64,000 nt of DNA from Cepaea nemoralis (lineage: Eukaryota > Mollusca > Gastropoda > Stylommatophora > Helicidae), in contig JACEFZ010014466.1 in the NCBI GenBank assembly GCA_014155875.1, forward strand, positions 27,432 through 91,431. Direction: 5' to 3'. Made by a program: the position numbers and the translations under genes. Under the pieces are notes generated by a model. That model was not told where the DNA came from. It ran no database searches and saw only the letters and a list, made by a program, of their open reading frames with translations. Positions 34,443 through 47,935 of this stretch are shown here, piece after piece; position 1 is the first letter of the stretch, and the number at the start of each line of letters is the position of its first letter.

Positions 34443-34930
34443 TCTCATCTCATCTCATCTCATCATGTTCCTCTTGTACCTTGCGGTGTCGAGGTGAAGT
34501 ATAAACTTCGTGAGAGTGCCCGGTTATGGGCTTCGTATATCGACATTCCCATGGATTCTGTTATTCCCTCAGTCCAACGTTTACGTGGTCGGCCTCTTCC
34601 TCTGTTTCCATCTGGTCTGTACATCATTGCTTGTTGTGGCATGCTGTTGACTGGTAGCCTACTTGCATGGCCAAACCATTTGACTTGCTGCTTTCTAATA
34701 AAATCTAGAGCAGCTTTAACCCCTACTTTAGTCCTGATTTCTTCATTTCTGATCTTATCTCTTCTTGATACATTGAGTATTCTTCTCAGAAACCTCATTT
34801 CTGTTGTTGTGATTTTTCTTTTCTCTTTTTCTGTCATTGTCCAGGTTTGGCATTGGTAGCACAGAGTTGGTAGGAAGATTGTGTTGTAAAGTGCTTTCTT
34901 AGGTGTTATTGATACATGTTTGTTCTTTAG
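34443..34930 (-). pseudogene. LINE family L2, short minus-strand copy
   Basis: The minus strand encodes MTEKEKRKITTTEMRFLRRI through RPRKRWTEGITESMGMSIYE and TPQGTRGT, an uninterrupted 124-codon C-terminal piece almost identical to the copy at 32.5-33.9 kb. The ATCTC-type tail is at 34,443-34,463. It faces the plus-strand copy tail to tail across 580 bp of minisatellite. Confidence 0.92.
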
Positions 34931-34990
34931 TATTGGTATTTAGTTGATAGTATGTTCTATAAATGATGGATTGCTTGATTTGATATATCA

Positions 34991-35154
34991 CCTTCGCACC
35001 TGGGTTACTTTCGTTATTATAACCACAGGTACTACGGTTGGATATTTCAACATGTCAAATATCCTAGGTAAATAGTTATTTCTGTGGGTGGGGTGTAGGT
35101 TGACAGGTAGGTAGGTAGTGAAGTCGGTAGATCAATCAGTATGTAGGTATTTAA

Positions 35155-35239
<85 letters not shown>

Positions 35240-35639
35240 GGCAGGTAGGTAATCAGACAGGCAGGCAAAGATAGACAGACTGACAAACGTACATATAAAC
35301 AGACTAATATGTAGAAGGTAATTGTTGATGTTAATGTCTTTACATGATTAGTTGTAATATAAGATGGTGTAGATGTGGTACTAGTAGATACAACAGAGTT
35401 TCATCTACGGACAGTTGGTTTATGTTGTAGTTGCTGTAGTGGAAATATTAGTAGTAGTAGCAGTGGTGGTAATAGTAGTAGCATGTGCTGTAAATGTGGT
35501 TGTGCTATCGTTGTGGTAGTATTTGTATTATTATTAGTACAGGTCTGCAACTAAGTCATAATTGTAATAGCAGCTATTGTTATAGAGTGGTAGTGGTCGC
35601 TGTAATAATAGTAGTAGCGGTGGTAATAATTATAGTATA

Positions 35640-35640
<1 letters not shown>
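34991..35640. repeat. GACA microsatellite and TAG-rich flank
   Basis: (CAGA)n spans 35,154-35,237 (about 21 copies). Upstream GGTAGGTAGGTAG and downstream scattered TAG/GTA units lead into the long trinucleotide tract. Confidence 0.9.
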
Positions 35641-36245
<605 letters not shown>

Positions 36246-36309
36246 CTACTAGTAATTGTAGGATTATAAGTTGTAGTAGTAATTATAGTTATGCATACCA
36301 TAATATATA

Positions 36310-36980
36310 CGCATGTTATATGGATGTGAAGCATGGACAATATGCAGACACTGTGACCACCTGCTAGAGGTGGAAATGTGGTTTCTGAGGAACATGCGAT
36401 GATTACCGCGCGTGGACAAACAAACCAACCAGTGAGCGTGTTCTAAGGAAATAAATGAAAATAATAAACTGATTAGAGAAATTAGACTTAGACAGGCAAG
36501 ATTTTATTTAGCATGTCAAGAACTACTACTATCACTTCTATTAAATTCCCATATGTATGGCACGTTACGCCTTCCTTGGTTATTTATAATGCCCATGTTA
36601 AACATTGCCTCAGTGAGTCATGTATTATTGATTATTTTTCATGCCGTTTAACGCTTATTGTTCTTTTGTCAAAGATTTGCTTCATAAGAGATGTTGAATG
36701 AAAGAATGTATGAGAGGAAATAGAAAAGAAGGGCAGAATGTCAGACGGGCCTGCGTGCCCATTTCTAAACCCTTTGAAAATAACGATTTTTGTTCGTTAG
36801 TTCGTTTGTTCGAGGAATACATTAGAAAACTTAGTGACAACTGAAAAATTGAGGGGTTGGCTAGGTCAAATGGTATAGATGTGAAAGAAACACAGACCTG
36901 ATTCACGACTCTGGTGATCGCGTGATATGACGTACCGTGACCACCCACGCTTATTGACATGGCACATGATAATGATTAGC
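36310..36980 (+). pseudogene. LINE family L1 remnant split by an insert
   Basis: 36,310-36,522 encodes MLYGCEAWTI, EVEMWFLRNMR and NNKLIREIRLRQARF of L1. 36,815-36,980 resumes with LENLVTT-like sequence, GWLGQMV and the 3' end ending GGCACATGATAATGATTAG. The about 290 bp between them is not L1 and is probably a later insertion of unknown origin. Confidence 0.8.
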
Positions 36981-37039
36981 TATAGAAGTACTATGGTCGT
37001 GTTTGTTATCGGTCTTATATAGCTTAAATAGCAATGATA

Positions 37040-37159
37040 GTTTGTAGTAGTTGTAGTACTATTAGTTGTAGAAATAGCAATGATTGTAGATATAGTAGTA
37101 ATGGTGGTAGTTATTGTTGTGACAGCAGCAGCAGCAGTATCAGTCTTAGTAGTTGTTAT

Positions 37160-37239
<80 letters not shown>

Positions 37240-37286
37240 GCAGCAGCAGCAGCAGCAGTAATAGTAGTAGTAGTAGTAGTAGTAGT

Positions 37287-37372
<86 letters not shown>

Positions 37373-37390
37373 CAGCAGCAGCAGCAGTAA

Positions 37391-37477
<87 letters not shown>

Positions 37478-37690
37478 AAGAAGAAGAGATGGGTGTCATG
37501 TTGTTACCGCCAATGATACACTTAGAAGAAAGTAGAACGACTGAAATCGCTATTATGTTTTGTTTTCTGTGTGTGTGTGATTGTGTGTGTGTGAGTGTGT
37601 GTGTGTGTGTGCATGTGTGGGTGGGTTGGTGGGTAGGTGGGTGGGTAGGTGGGTGGGTGGGTGTTTGTGCGTGTGTGTGAGAGATTTATT
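37040..37690. repeat. TAG/CAG and GT/GTGG microsatellites
   Basis: 37,125-37,477 alternates (CAG)n and (TAG)n blocks, ending with about 12 CAG. 37,567-37,612 is GT-rich and 37,617-37,664 is GGGTGGGTTGGTGGGTAGG-type, with guanine-quadruplex potential. Poly-Ser, poly-Val and poly-Ala frames are spurious. Confidence 0.95.
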
Positions 37691-38040
37691 TAAAATGAAT
37701 TAATCGTGAGTTATGAAACTATAAACTGCACACTATAAAATGATAGAAGAAAATACCACGACCATCCCTACAGAAAGATCGTACGCTGGAAAATAAAACG
37801 CTGAATAATCATCCCCTTTTTTAACCACCATTCTGAAATTGTGTACACGTCAGAAAACATTCTCACTCACGAGAGCCGTCAGGGCATGGGGTATTTCTAG
37901 TGATATAAAACGCACAGCTTGGTCTTTCTCGAGCAGAAGAAAGAAGCCAGTTAATAATAGAACTTTGAAAAGAAAATAACAATCAGCCTGTCACACACAA
38001 GAAAATTGTTGTGCAAATCTTAGCAATTCAGATCTCAGAC
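37691..38040. other. Unassigned spacer at the duplication joint
   Basis: No gene or element was recognised. It ends at the unit 1/unit 2 boundary and recurs at 43,035-43,394. Confidence 0.5.
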
Positions 38041-39215
38041 GCCATTTTTGCTCTTAGACAACTTATAAAAAAAATAAATTGAATTCAATGAAACACTCTA
38101 CTTAGCCTTTGTGACCAAGAAAAGGCATTTGATGGGGTAGATAGAAACAAGCTGTGGAAATCCTTAACAAATATGGAGTGAGTACACATCTAACAAACCT
38201 ATGCAGAAGTTTATACAAACAACAGTGAATGCATAGTGAGAAACTGGAGAACACTCAGAACCCTTCACCATAAGATCTGGAGTACGAAAAGGTTGTGTCC
38301 TGCCCCCCTCTCTTGTTCATAACATATATAGACAACATATGTAAAGAAACACAGCCAAGCAGAGACAGCAAGAATACCGCATGACGAGAAACCAGAAGAA
38401 GAACCATCTGCAAATCTAACCATTAGAGAACTCTGTTTGCGGACGACCAAGCACTAATAGCAAATCAGAAGCTGAATTACAAGACCACATGAATAGTCTA
38501 AACGAAATGTTGTAGGGAACATAACATGAAAATTAGCACAAGCAAAAACAGAGGTAATGACTATAACTAAAGAAGAAACAAACAGCAACAATTCACCTAA
38601 ACGAACATCCCTTGAAACAAGTAAATGAGTTTCAAGTACCTAGGAATATAATATCATCAAATGGCAGATCAGAAGACGAGATCGAAAATAGGTGCAATAA
38701 GGCAAATCAACCTCATTGGACAAATGGCACCAATACTAAAGAACAAAACATTTATCAATAACTACTAAGAAAGCACTTTACAACACAATCTTCCTACCAA
38801 CTCTATGCTACCAATGCCAAACCTGGACAATGACAGAAAAAGAGAAAAAGAAAAATCACAACAACAGAAAATGAGGTTCCTGAGAAGAATACTCGACGTA
38901 TCAAGAAGAGATAAGATCAGAAATGAAGAAATCAGGACTAAAGTAGGGGTTAAAGCTGCTCTAGATTTTATTAGAAAGCAGCAAGTCAAATGGTTTGGCC
39001 ATGCAAGTAGGCTACCAGTCACACAGCATGCCACAACAAGCAATGAGTTACAGACCAATGGAAACAGAGGAAGGAGGCCGACCACGTAAATCGTTGGACT
39101 GAGGGAATAACAGAATCCATGGGAATGTCGATATACGAAGCCCATAACCGGGCACTCTCACGAAGTTTATACTTCACCTCGACACCGCAAGGTACAAGAG
39201 GAACAGGATGAGATG
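38041..39215 (+). pseudogene. LINE L2 copy in unit 2, heavily frameshifted
   Basis: Same sequence as 32,687-33,862 but with numerous 1-bp indels (for example TTTGTGACC for TTTGTCGACC at 38,110). It starts mid-RT because the duplication breakpoint lies there, so it is not an independent insertion. Confidence 0.92.
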
Positions 39216-40345
39216 AGATGAGATGTTCTATAACTGACTGATTACTTGATGTGATATAGTTGAATGTATGTTCTATAAATTTTCTGGGTTCCCTTTATGA
39301 GATATAGTTTATGGTATGTTCTATAACTGACGGATTACTTGATGTGATATAGTTGATGTATGTTTTATAACTGACTTATTACTTGATGTGATATAGTTGA
39401 TGTATGTTCTATAACTGACTGATTTCTTGATGTGATACAGTTGATGATAATGCTGTAACAGACTGATTACTTAATGTGATATAGTTGATGGTATATTCTA
39501 TAAATGATGAAATTTCCTGGTGTGATATAGTTGATGATATGTGCGTAACAGACTGATTCTTGATGTGATATAGTTGATAGTATGTTCTATAAATAATGGA
39601 TTACTTGATTTGATATAGGTGATGGTATGTTCTATAACTGACTGATTTTCCTGATGTGATATAGTTTTATGATATATGCTGTAACGACTGATTACTTAAT
39701 GTGATATAGTTATGGTATATTCTATAAATGATGAATTACCTGGTGTGATATAGTTGATGATATGTACTGTAGTAGACTGATTACTTGATGTGATATAGTT
39801 GATAGTCTCATCTCATCTCATCTCATCATGTTCCTCTTGTACCTTGCGGTGTCGAGGTGAAGTATAAACTTCGTGAGAGTGCCCGGTTATGGGCTTCGTA
39901 TATCGACATTCCCATGGATTCTGTTATTCCCTCAGTCCAACGTTTACGTGGTCGGCCTCTTCCTCTGTTTCCATCTGGTCTGTACATCATTGCTTGTTGT
40001 GGCATGCTGTTGACTGGTAGCCTACTTGCATGGCCAACCATTTGACTTGCTGCTTTCTAATAAAATCTAGAGCAGCTTTAACCCCTACTTTAGTCCTGAT
40101 TTCTTCATTTCTGATCTTATCTCTTCTTGATACGTTGAGTATTCTTCTCAGAAACCTCATTTCTGTTGTTGTGATTTTTCTTTTCTCTTTTTCTGTCATT
40201 GTCCAGGTTTGGCATTGGTAGCACAGAGTTGGTAGGAAGATTGTGTTGTAAGTGCTTTCTTAGTGTTATTGATACATGTTTGTTCTTTAGTATTGGTATT
40301 TTGTTTGATAGTATGTTCTATAAAAGATGGATTGCTTGATTTGAT
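39216..40345. repeat. 45-bp minisatellite in unit 2
   Basis: Second copy of 33,863-34,990, interrupted by the minus-strand L2 copy at 39,806-40,315. Confidence 0.9.
39806..40315 (-). pseudogene. LINE L2 minus-strand copy in unit 2
   Basis: Second copy of 34,443-34,930. One base missing near 40,036 (GGCCAACC for GGCCAAACC) splits the frame. Confidence 0.9.
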
Positions 40346-41590
<1,245 letters not shown>

Positions 41591-41659
41591 AAAGTGGTTC
41601 TACTAGTAATTGTAGGATTATAAGTTGTAGTAGTAATTATAGTTATGCATACCATAATA

Positions 41660-42325
41660 TATACGCATGTTATATGGATGTGAAGCATGGACAATATGCA
41701 GACACTGTGACCACCTGCTAGAGGTGGAAATGTGGTTTCTGAGGAACATGCGATGATTACCGCGCGTGGACAAACAAACCAACCAGTGAGCGTGTTCTAA
41801 GGAAATAAATGAAAATAATAACTGATTAGAGAAATTAGACTTAGACAGGCAAGATTTTATTTAGCATGTCAAGAACTACTACTATCACTTCTATTAAATT
41901 CCCCATATGTATGGCACGTTACGCCTTCCTTGGTTATTTATAATGCCCATGTTAAACATTGCCTCAGTGAGTCATGTATTATTGATTATTTTTCATGCCG
42001 TTTAACGCTTATTGTTCTTTTGTCAAAGATTTGCTTCATAAGAGATGTTGAATGAAAGAATGTATGAGAGGAAATAGAAAAGAAGGGCAGAATGTCAGAC
42101 GGGCCTGCGTGCCCATTTCTAAACCCTTTGAAAATAACGATTTTTGTTCGTTAGTTCGTTTGTTCGAGGAATACATTAGAAAACTTAGTGACAACTGAAA
42201 AATTGACGGGTTGGCTAGGTCAAATGGTATAGATGTGAAAGAAACACAGACCTGATTCACGACTCTGGTGATCGCGTGATATGACGTACCGTGACCACCC
42301 ACGCTTATTGACATGGCACATGATA
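41660..42325 (+). pseudogene. LINE L1 remnant in unit 2
   Basis: Second copy of 36,310-36,980, including the same internal non-L1 insert, so the insert predates the duplication. Confidence 0.82.
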
Positions 42326-42384
42326 ATGATTAGCTATAGAAGTAGTATGGTCGTATTTGTTATCGTCTTATATAGCTTAAATAG

Positions 42385-42511
42385 CAATGATAGTTGTAGT
42401 AGTTGTAGTACTATTAGTTGTAGAAATAGCAATGATTGTAGATATAGTAGTAATGGTGGTAGTTATTGTTGTGACAGCAGCAGCAGCAGTATCAGTCTTA
42501 GTAGTTGTTAT

Positions 42512-42594
<83 letters not shown>

Positions 42595-42637
42595 CAGCAG
42601 CAGCAGCAGTAATAGTAGTAGTAGTAGTAGTAGTAGT

Positions 42638-42726
<89 letters not shown>

Positions 42727-42744
42727 CAGCAGCAGCAGCAGTAC

Positions 42745-42831
<87 letters not shown>

Positions 42832-43035
42832 AAGAAGAAGAGATGGGTGTCATGTTGTTACCGCCAATGATACACTTAGAAGAAAGTAGAACGACTGAAA
42901 TCGCTATTATGTTTTGTTTTCTGTGTGTGTGTGATTGTGTGTGTGTGAGTGTGTGTGTGTGTGTGCATGTGTGGGTGGGTTGGTGGGTAGGTGGGTGGGT
43001 AGGTGGGTGGGTGGGTGTTTGTGCGTGTGTGTGAG
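42385..43035. repeat. TAG/CAG and GT/GTGG microsatellites in unit 2
   Basis: Second copy of 37,040-37,690 with different block lengths. Confidence 0.95.
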
Positions 43036-43394
43036 AGATTTATTTATAATGAATTAATCGTGAGTTATGAAACTATAAACTGCACACTATAAAATGATAG
43101 AAGAAAATACCACGACCATCCCTACAGAAAGATCGTACGCAGGAAAATAAAACGCTGAATAATCATCCCCTTTTTTAACCACCATTCTGAAATTGTGTAC
43201 ACGTCAGAAAACATTCTCAGTCACGAGAGCCGTCAGGGCATGGGGTATTTCTAGTGATATAAAACGCACAGCTTGGTCTTTCTCGAGCAGAAGAAAGAAG
43301 CCAGTTAATAATAGAACTTTGAAAAGAAAATAACAATCAGCCTGTCACACACAAGAAAATTGTTGTGCAAATCTTAGCAATTCAGATCTCAGAC

Positions 43395-43466
43395 ATTACT
43401 TGTTTTTCTACACACTTTGGTGATTTCAAATACGAAAATAGGCAGAAGCACATAAGCACACGCACA

Positions 43467-43503
<37 letters not shown>

Positions 43504-43691
43504 CACACAAAACACACATGTACACAGACATGTACACACACACATTCGCACGAGCACACACACGTACACTCACACATGTACATACATACACGCTGCTATG
43601 ATTTGACGAACATAAGCCGTCCAGATGCTTCAGGGCAGAGCCAACATGATCACTTCTCTGTAGTGGATTTATCTGCTCCTCCTCCTCCTCC

Positions 43692-43731
<40 letters not shown>

Positions 43732-44239
43732 ATCATCACCGTCATTATCCTCATCCCCACCATCATCCTGATTGTAACAGTCCATAGCCCCCTTTATATA
43801 AATGTCACGTGACCAACTTCTCCACACTTGTAACAGTAAATAGCTGTATTCTAGAAGTATGGCCCGTGTCAGAATCAAATTCACAGTTCATCAACAAAAA
43901 CACTCCTCTAGTTTTGTTTATTTCAATGTTTATTTACGTGACTGAGTATTGCTCCGATAACTCAACATAATGATACGTCATACACGACGCTTGTAATCGG
44001 TCAAGCTATGAGCTGTCTGGCCTGTACAGTAGTTAACAATTGCATATCCTCTACCGCTGGTTTCTCGTGTACATCCACGCCGATGGGAGACCGGTCCACA
44101 TACACGTTATACCACAGTCTCATCAAACGTTTCTCAGAAACTAAATTCAACTCACCGGGTCGACTGACTGCTCAGCTCAGTGACTAAATCTACCTTATCA
44201 CTCAGTAGATGCCCAGCTCTGGCCTGCCTGGCCCTATTG
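43395..44239. other. Spacer with CA and CTC/ATC microsatellites
   Basis: (CA)n at 43,465-43,510 and further CA-rich sequence to 43,570; CTCCTC followed by (ATC)n at 43,675-43,733. The remaining approximately 500 bp is unassigned. Confidence 0.7.
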
Positions 44240-44397
44240 GACGTGACTCTGTATCTCTCTGACCCTGCATCACTCTGACTCTGCATCACTCTGACTCTGC
44301 ATCTCTCTGACTCTGCATCACTCTGACTGCATCACTCTGACTCTGCATCACTCTGACTCTGCATCACTCTGACTCTGCATCTATGACTCTGCCTTCG
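44240..44397. repeat. 16-bp tandem repeat
   Basis: About ten copies of CTCTGACTCTGCATCA with small deletions. Confidence 0.93.
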
Positions 44398-44766
44398 TGA
44401 ACGTGAGTTGATTCATCCCTGTCTCTCCATTTTGGCCCTTTTGTACGAGTCTCCTCTACTGTTCTGCACAAGATTATTCTGCTGTTCTGCACAAACCTAG
44501 GCAGCTGTTTTGAACGAGTTTCGATTCTGTTTTTCCTAATGAGTATACCCCTGCTGCAACTTGCCCTTCTTAAATACCCCTAACATCCGTGAACGACTGG
44601 CTGCATCACGTTTCCCCCCTCCCCTTCCCCCTCCCCTCCCCCCCCCTCCGTAAAACTAGACATTTGGGTTGCAGCACGATTTCCTTGTTGAACATTTTAA
44701 TTTCTAAATAACCTTCTCTAGCCAGACAGAATCAACATGAAAATGTTCAAAACTTCACGTAGCACT
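44398..44766. other. Unassigned spacer
   Basis: No gene recognised. Contains a C-rich stretch at 44,612-44,648 and two short CTGTTCTGCACAA repeats near 44,460-44,495. Confidence 0.5.
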
Positions 44767-45236
44767 TTATCTCAAGGCAGCAAACCCGACTTATTTACTT
44801 CTCTCAACCCGACGCAACAAACCCGACTTATTTACTTCTCTCAACCCGACGCAACATACCCGACTTATTTACTTCTCTCAACCCGACGCAACAACCCCGA
44901 CTTATTTACTTCTCTCAGCCCGACGCAACAAACCCGACTTATTTACTTCTCTCAACCCGACGCAACAAACCCGACTTATTTACTTCTCTCAACCCGACGC
45001 AACAAACCCGACTTATTTACTTCTCTCAACCCGACGCAACAAACCCGACTTATTTACTTCTCTCAACCCGACGCAACATACCCGACTTATTTACTTCTCT
45101 CAACCCGACGCAACAAACCCGACTTATTTACTTCTCTCAACCCGACGCAACAAATCCGACTTATTTACTTCCCTCAACCCGAGGCAACATACCCGACTTA
45201 TTTACTTCTCTCAACCCGACGCAACAAACCCGACCG
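44767..45236. repeat. 37-bp minisatellite open in all three frames
   Basis: Twelve to thirteen copies of a 37-bp unit containing CCCGACTTATTTACTTCTCT and CAACCCGACGCAACAAA. Because 37 is not a multiple of three, an open frame (44,737-45,330, 197 codons) passes through all three phases with a 37-residue period made of PDLFTSLNPTQQ, TRLIYFSQPDAT and PTYLLLSTRRN blocks. I treat it as an unproven frame, not a gene. Confidence 0.95.
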
Positions 45237-45344
45237 TCCTCCAACGCTTGCCGCTCAACCACGCACCTGTTATAACCTTGCACAAACACTGACTTACTGG
45301 GGTAGAGTAACTATAGGGAATATTGACTAGGTTACTGTGACTCC

Positions 45345-45712
45345 TCCCTGCGTGTTTCTTGTGACACCATTTTCCCTGCACGACTCCTGTGACATCTTTC
45401 TCTCTGCTTGTCTCCCGTGGCACCTATGTCTTTGCGTGTTTCATGTGACACCTTTCTGCATGTCTCTGGTGAAATCTCCCCACACTTTCTTATGACACAT
45501 GTCTCCCTGCATATCTCCCGTGACACATGTCTCCCTGCATGTCTCACATGACATCTGTCTCCCTGCATGTCTCACATGACACCTGTCTCCCTGCATGTCT
45601 CACATGACACCTATCTCCCTGCATGTCTCACATGACACCTGTCTCCCTGCATGTCTCACATGACACCTGTCTCCCTGCATGTCTCCTGTGACACATATCT
45701 CCCTGCATTTAC
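45345..45712. repeat. 28-bp minisatellite
   Basis: About a dozen copies of a unit containing TCTCACATGACACCTGTCTC and CCTGCATG, diverged on the left. Confidence 0.93.
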
Positions 45713-46712
45713 TTGTACACAACCTCACAGTATACACAACTTCCTCATGTACACAAACTCATCATGTACACAACCTCACAGTTTACACAACCTCCTAATG
45801 TACACAACCACATCATGTACACAACCTCATCAAGTACAAAACCTCATCATGTACACAACCTCTTCATGTACATAACATCATCATGTACACAACCTGATCA
45901 TGTACACAACCTCACAGTATACACAAACTCATCAAGTACAAAACCTCATCATGTACATAACATCATCATGTACACAACCTCTTCATGTACACAAGATGAT
46001 CATGTACACAACCTCTTCATTACACAACCTCTTCATGTACACAACCTCATCATGTACACAACCTCTTCATGTACACAAATTGATCATGTATGCAACCTCA
46101 TCATGTACATAACATCATCATGTACACAATCTCTTCATGTACACAACCTCATCATGTTCACAACCTCATCATGTACACAACCTCTTCATTACACAACCTC
46201 ATCATGTACACAACCTCATCATGTACACAACCTCTTCATTACACAACCTCATCATGTACACAACCTCATCATGTTCACAACCTCATCATGTACACAACCT
46301 CATCATGTTCACAACCTCATCATGTACACAACCTCATCATGTACACAACCTCATCATGTACACAACCTCATCATGTTCACAACCTCATCATGTACATAGT
46401 CTCATTATGTACACAATCTGATCATGTACACAACCTCATCATGTACACAACCTCATTATGTACACAACATCATCATGTACACAACCTCATCATGTACACA
46501 ACCTCATCATGTACATAGTCTCATCATGTACACAACCTCATCATGTACACAACCTCATCATGTACATAGTCTCATTATGTACACAACCTGATCATGTACA
46601 CAACCTCATCATTACACAACCTCATCATGAAAACAACCTCATCATGTACATAACCTGATCATGTACACACCCTCTTCATGTACACAACCTCTTCATGTAC
46701 ACAACCTCATCA
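45713..46712. repeat. 17-bp minisatellite
   Basis: About 58 copies of CATCATGTACACAACCT with point variants. A 17-residue period appears in all three forward frames (MYTTSSCTQPHHVHNLI), which explains the long His/Thr-rich frames here. Confidence 0.97.
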
Positions 46713-47935
46713 TCTCCTTTACGGGCTGGGTGTAGCCTTATCATTTCCTTTAAGGGCTGGGTGTAGCCTCAACATCTCCTCCATGGGCTGGGTGTAGCTG
46801 CATCATCTCCTCCATGGGCTGGTGGGTCTCTATACTGTAACATCCCAGCCATTAGAGGAAATTGTGAGGTCACACCCAGCCCTCAGCCCTTAAAGGAAAT
46901 GATTAAGCAACACCCAGCCCGTGGAGGAAATGATGAGGCTACACCCAGCCCTTAAAGGAAATGATGAGACTACACCCCGCCCTTAGAGAAAATGATGAGG
47001 CTACATTCATCCCTTAGAGGAAATGATGAGACTACACCCAGCCCTTAGAGAAAATGATGAGGCTACATTCATCCCTTAAAGGAAATGATGAGACTACACC
47101 CAGCCCTTAGAGAAAATGATGAGGCCACATTCATCCCTTAGAGGAAATGATGAGACTACACCCAGCCCTTAGAGAAAATGATGAGGCCACATTCATCCCT
47201 TAGAGGAAATGATGAGACTACACCCAGCCCTTAGAGAAAATGATGAGGCTACATTCATCCCTTAGAGGAAATGATGAGACTACACACAGCCCTTAGAGAA
47301 AATGATGAGGCTACATTCATCCCTTAGAGGAAATGATGAGACTACACCCAGCCCTTAGAGAAAATGATGAGGCTACATTCATCCCTTAAAGGAAATGATG
47401 AGACTACACCCAGCCCTTAGAGAAAATGATGAGGCTACATTCATCCCTTAGAGGAAATGATGAGACTACACCCAGCCCTTAGAGAAAATGATGAGGCTAC
47501 ATTCATCCCTTAGAGGAAATGATGAGACTACACCCAGCCCTTAGAGAAAATGATGAGGCTACATTCATCCCTTAAAGGAAATGATGAGACTACACCCAGC
47601 CCTTAGAGAAAATGATGAGGCTACATTCATCCCTTAGAGGAAATGATGAGGCGACACTCAGCCCTTAGAGGAAATGATGAGACTACACCCAGCCCTTAGA
47701 GAAAATGATGAGGCTACATTGAGCCCTTAGGGGAAATGATGAGGCTACATCCAGCCTGTGGAGGAGATGATGAGGCTACACTCAGCCTATGTAGGAGATG
47801 ATGAGGCTACATCCAGCCTGTGGAGGAGAGGATGAGGCTACGCTCAGCCTATGTAGGAGATGATGAGGCTACATCCAGCCTGTGGAGGAGAGGATGAGGC
47901 TACACTCAGCCTATGGAGGAGGTTATGAGGCCATC
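46713..47935. repeat. 31-bp array with 62-bp dimers and an inverted start
   Basis: 46,850-47,935 consists of units containing GAGGAAATGATGAGACTACA and CCCAGCCCTTA. Between about 46,980 and 47,650 they alternate with GAGAAAATGATGAGGCTACA/TTCATCCCTTA, forming a 62-bp higher-order unit in about ten copies. 46,713-46,815 holds three to four units in the opposite orientation (GGGCTGGGTGTAGCCTCA). Confidence 0.95.

Larger units (their letters stand above)
32364..34990. repeat. 45-bp minisatellite with two L2 insertions
   Basis: Units contain GATGTGATATAGTTGATGGT and ATGTTCTATAACTGACTGAT with TACTT. Copies lie at about 32,364-32,484, 33,863-34,442 and 34,926-34,985. The left end is the target of the LTR element. 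Confidence 0.93.

Noticed and set aside
45713..46658. Overlapping His/Thr-rich frames up to 228 codons
   Set aside because: A stop-free 17-bp repeat is open in all three phases; no start context, signal or conservation.
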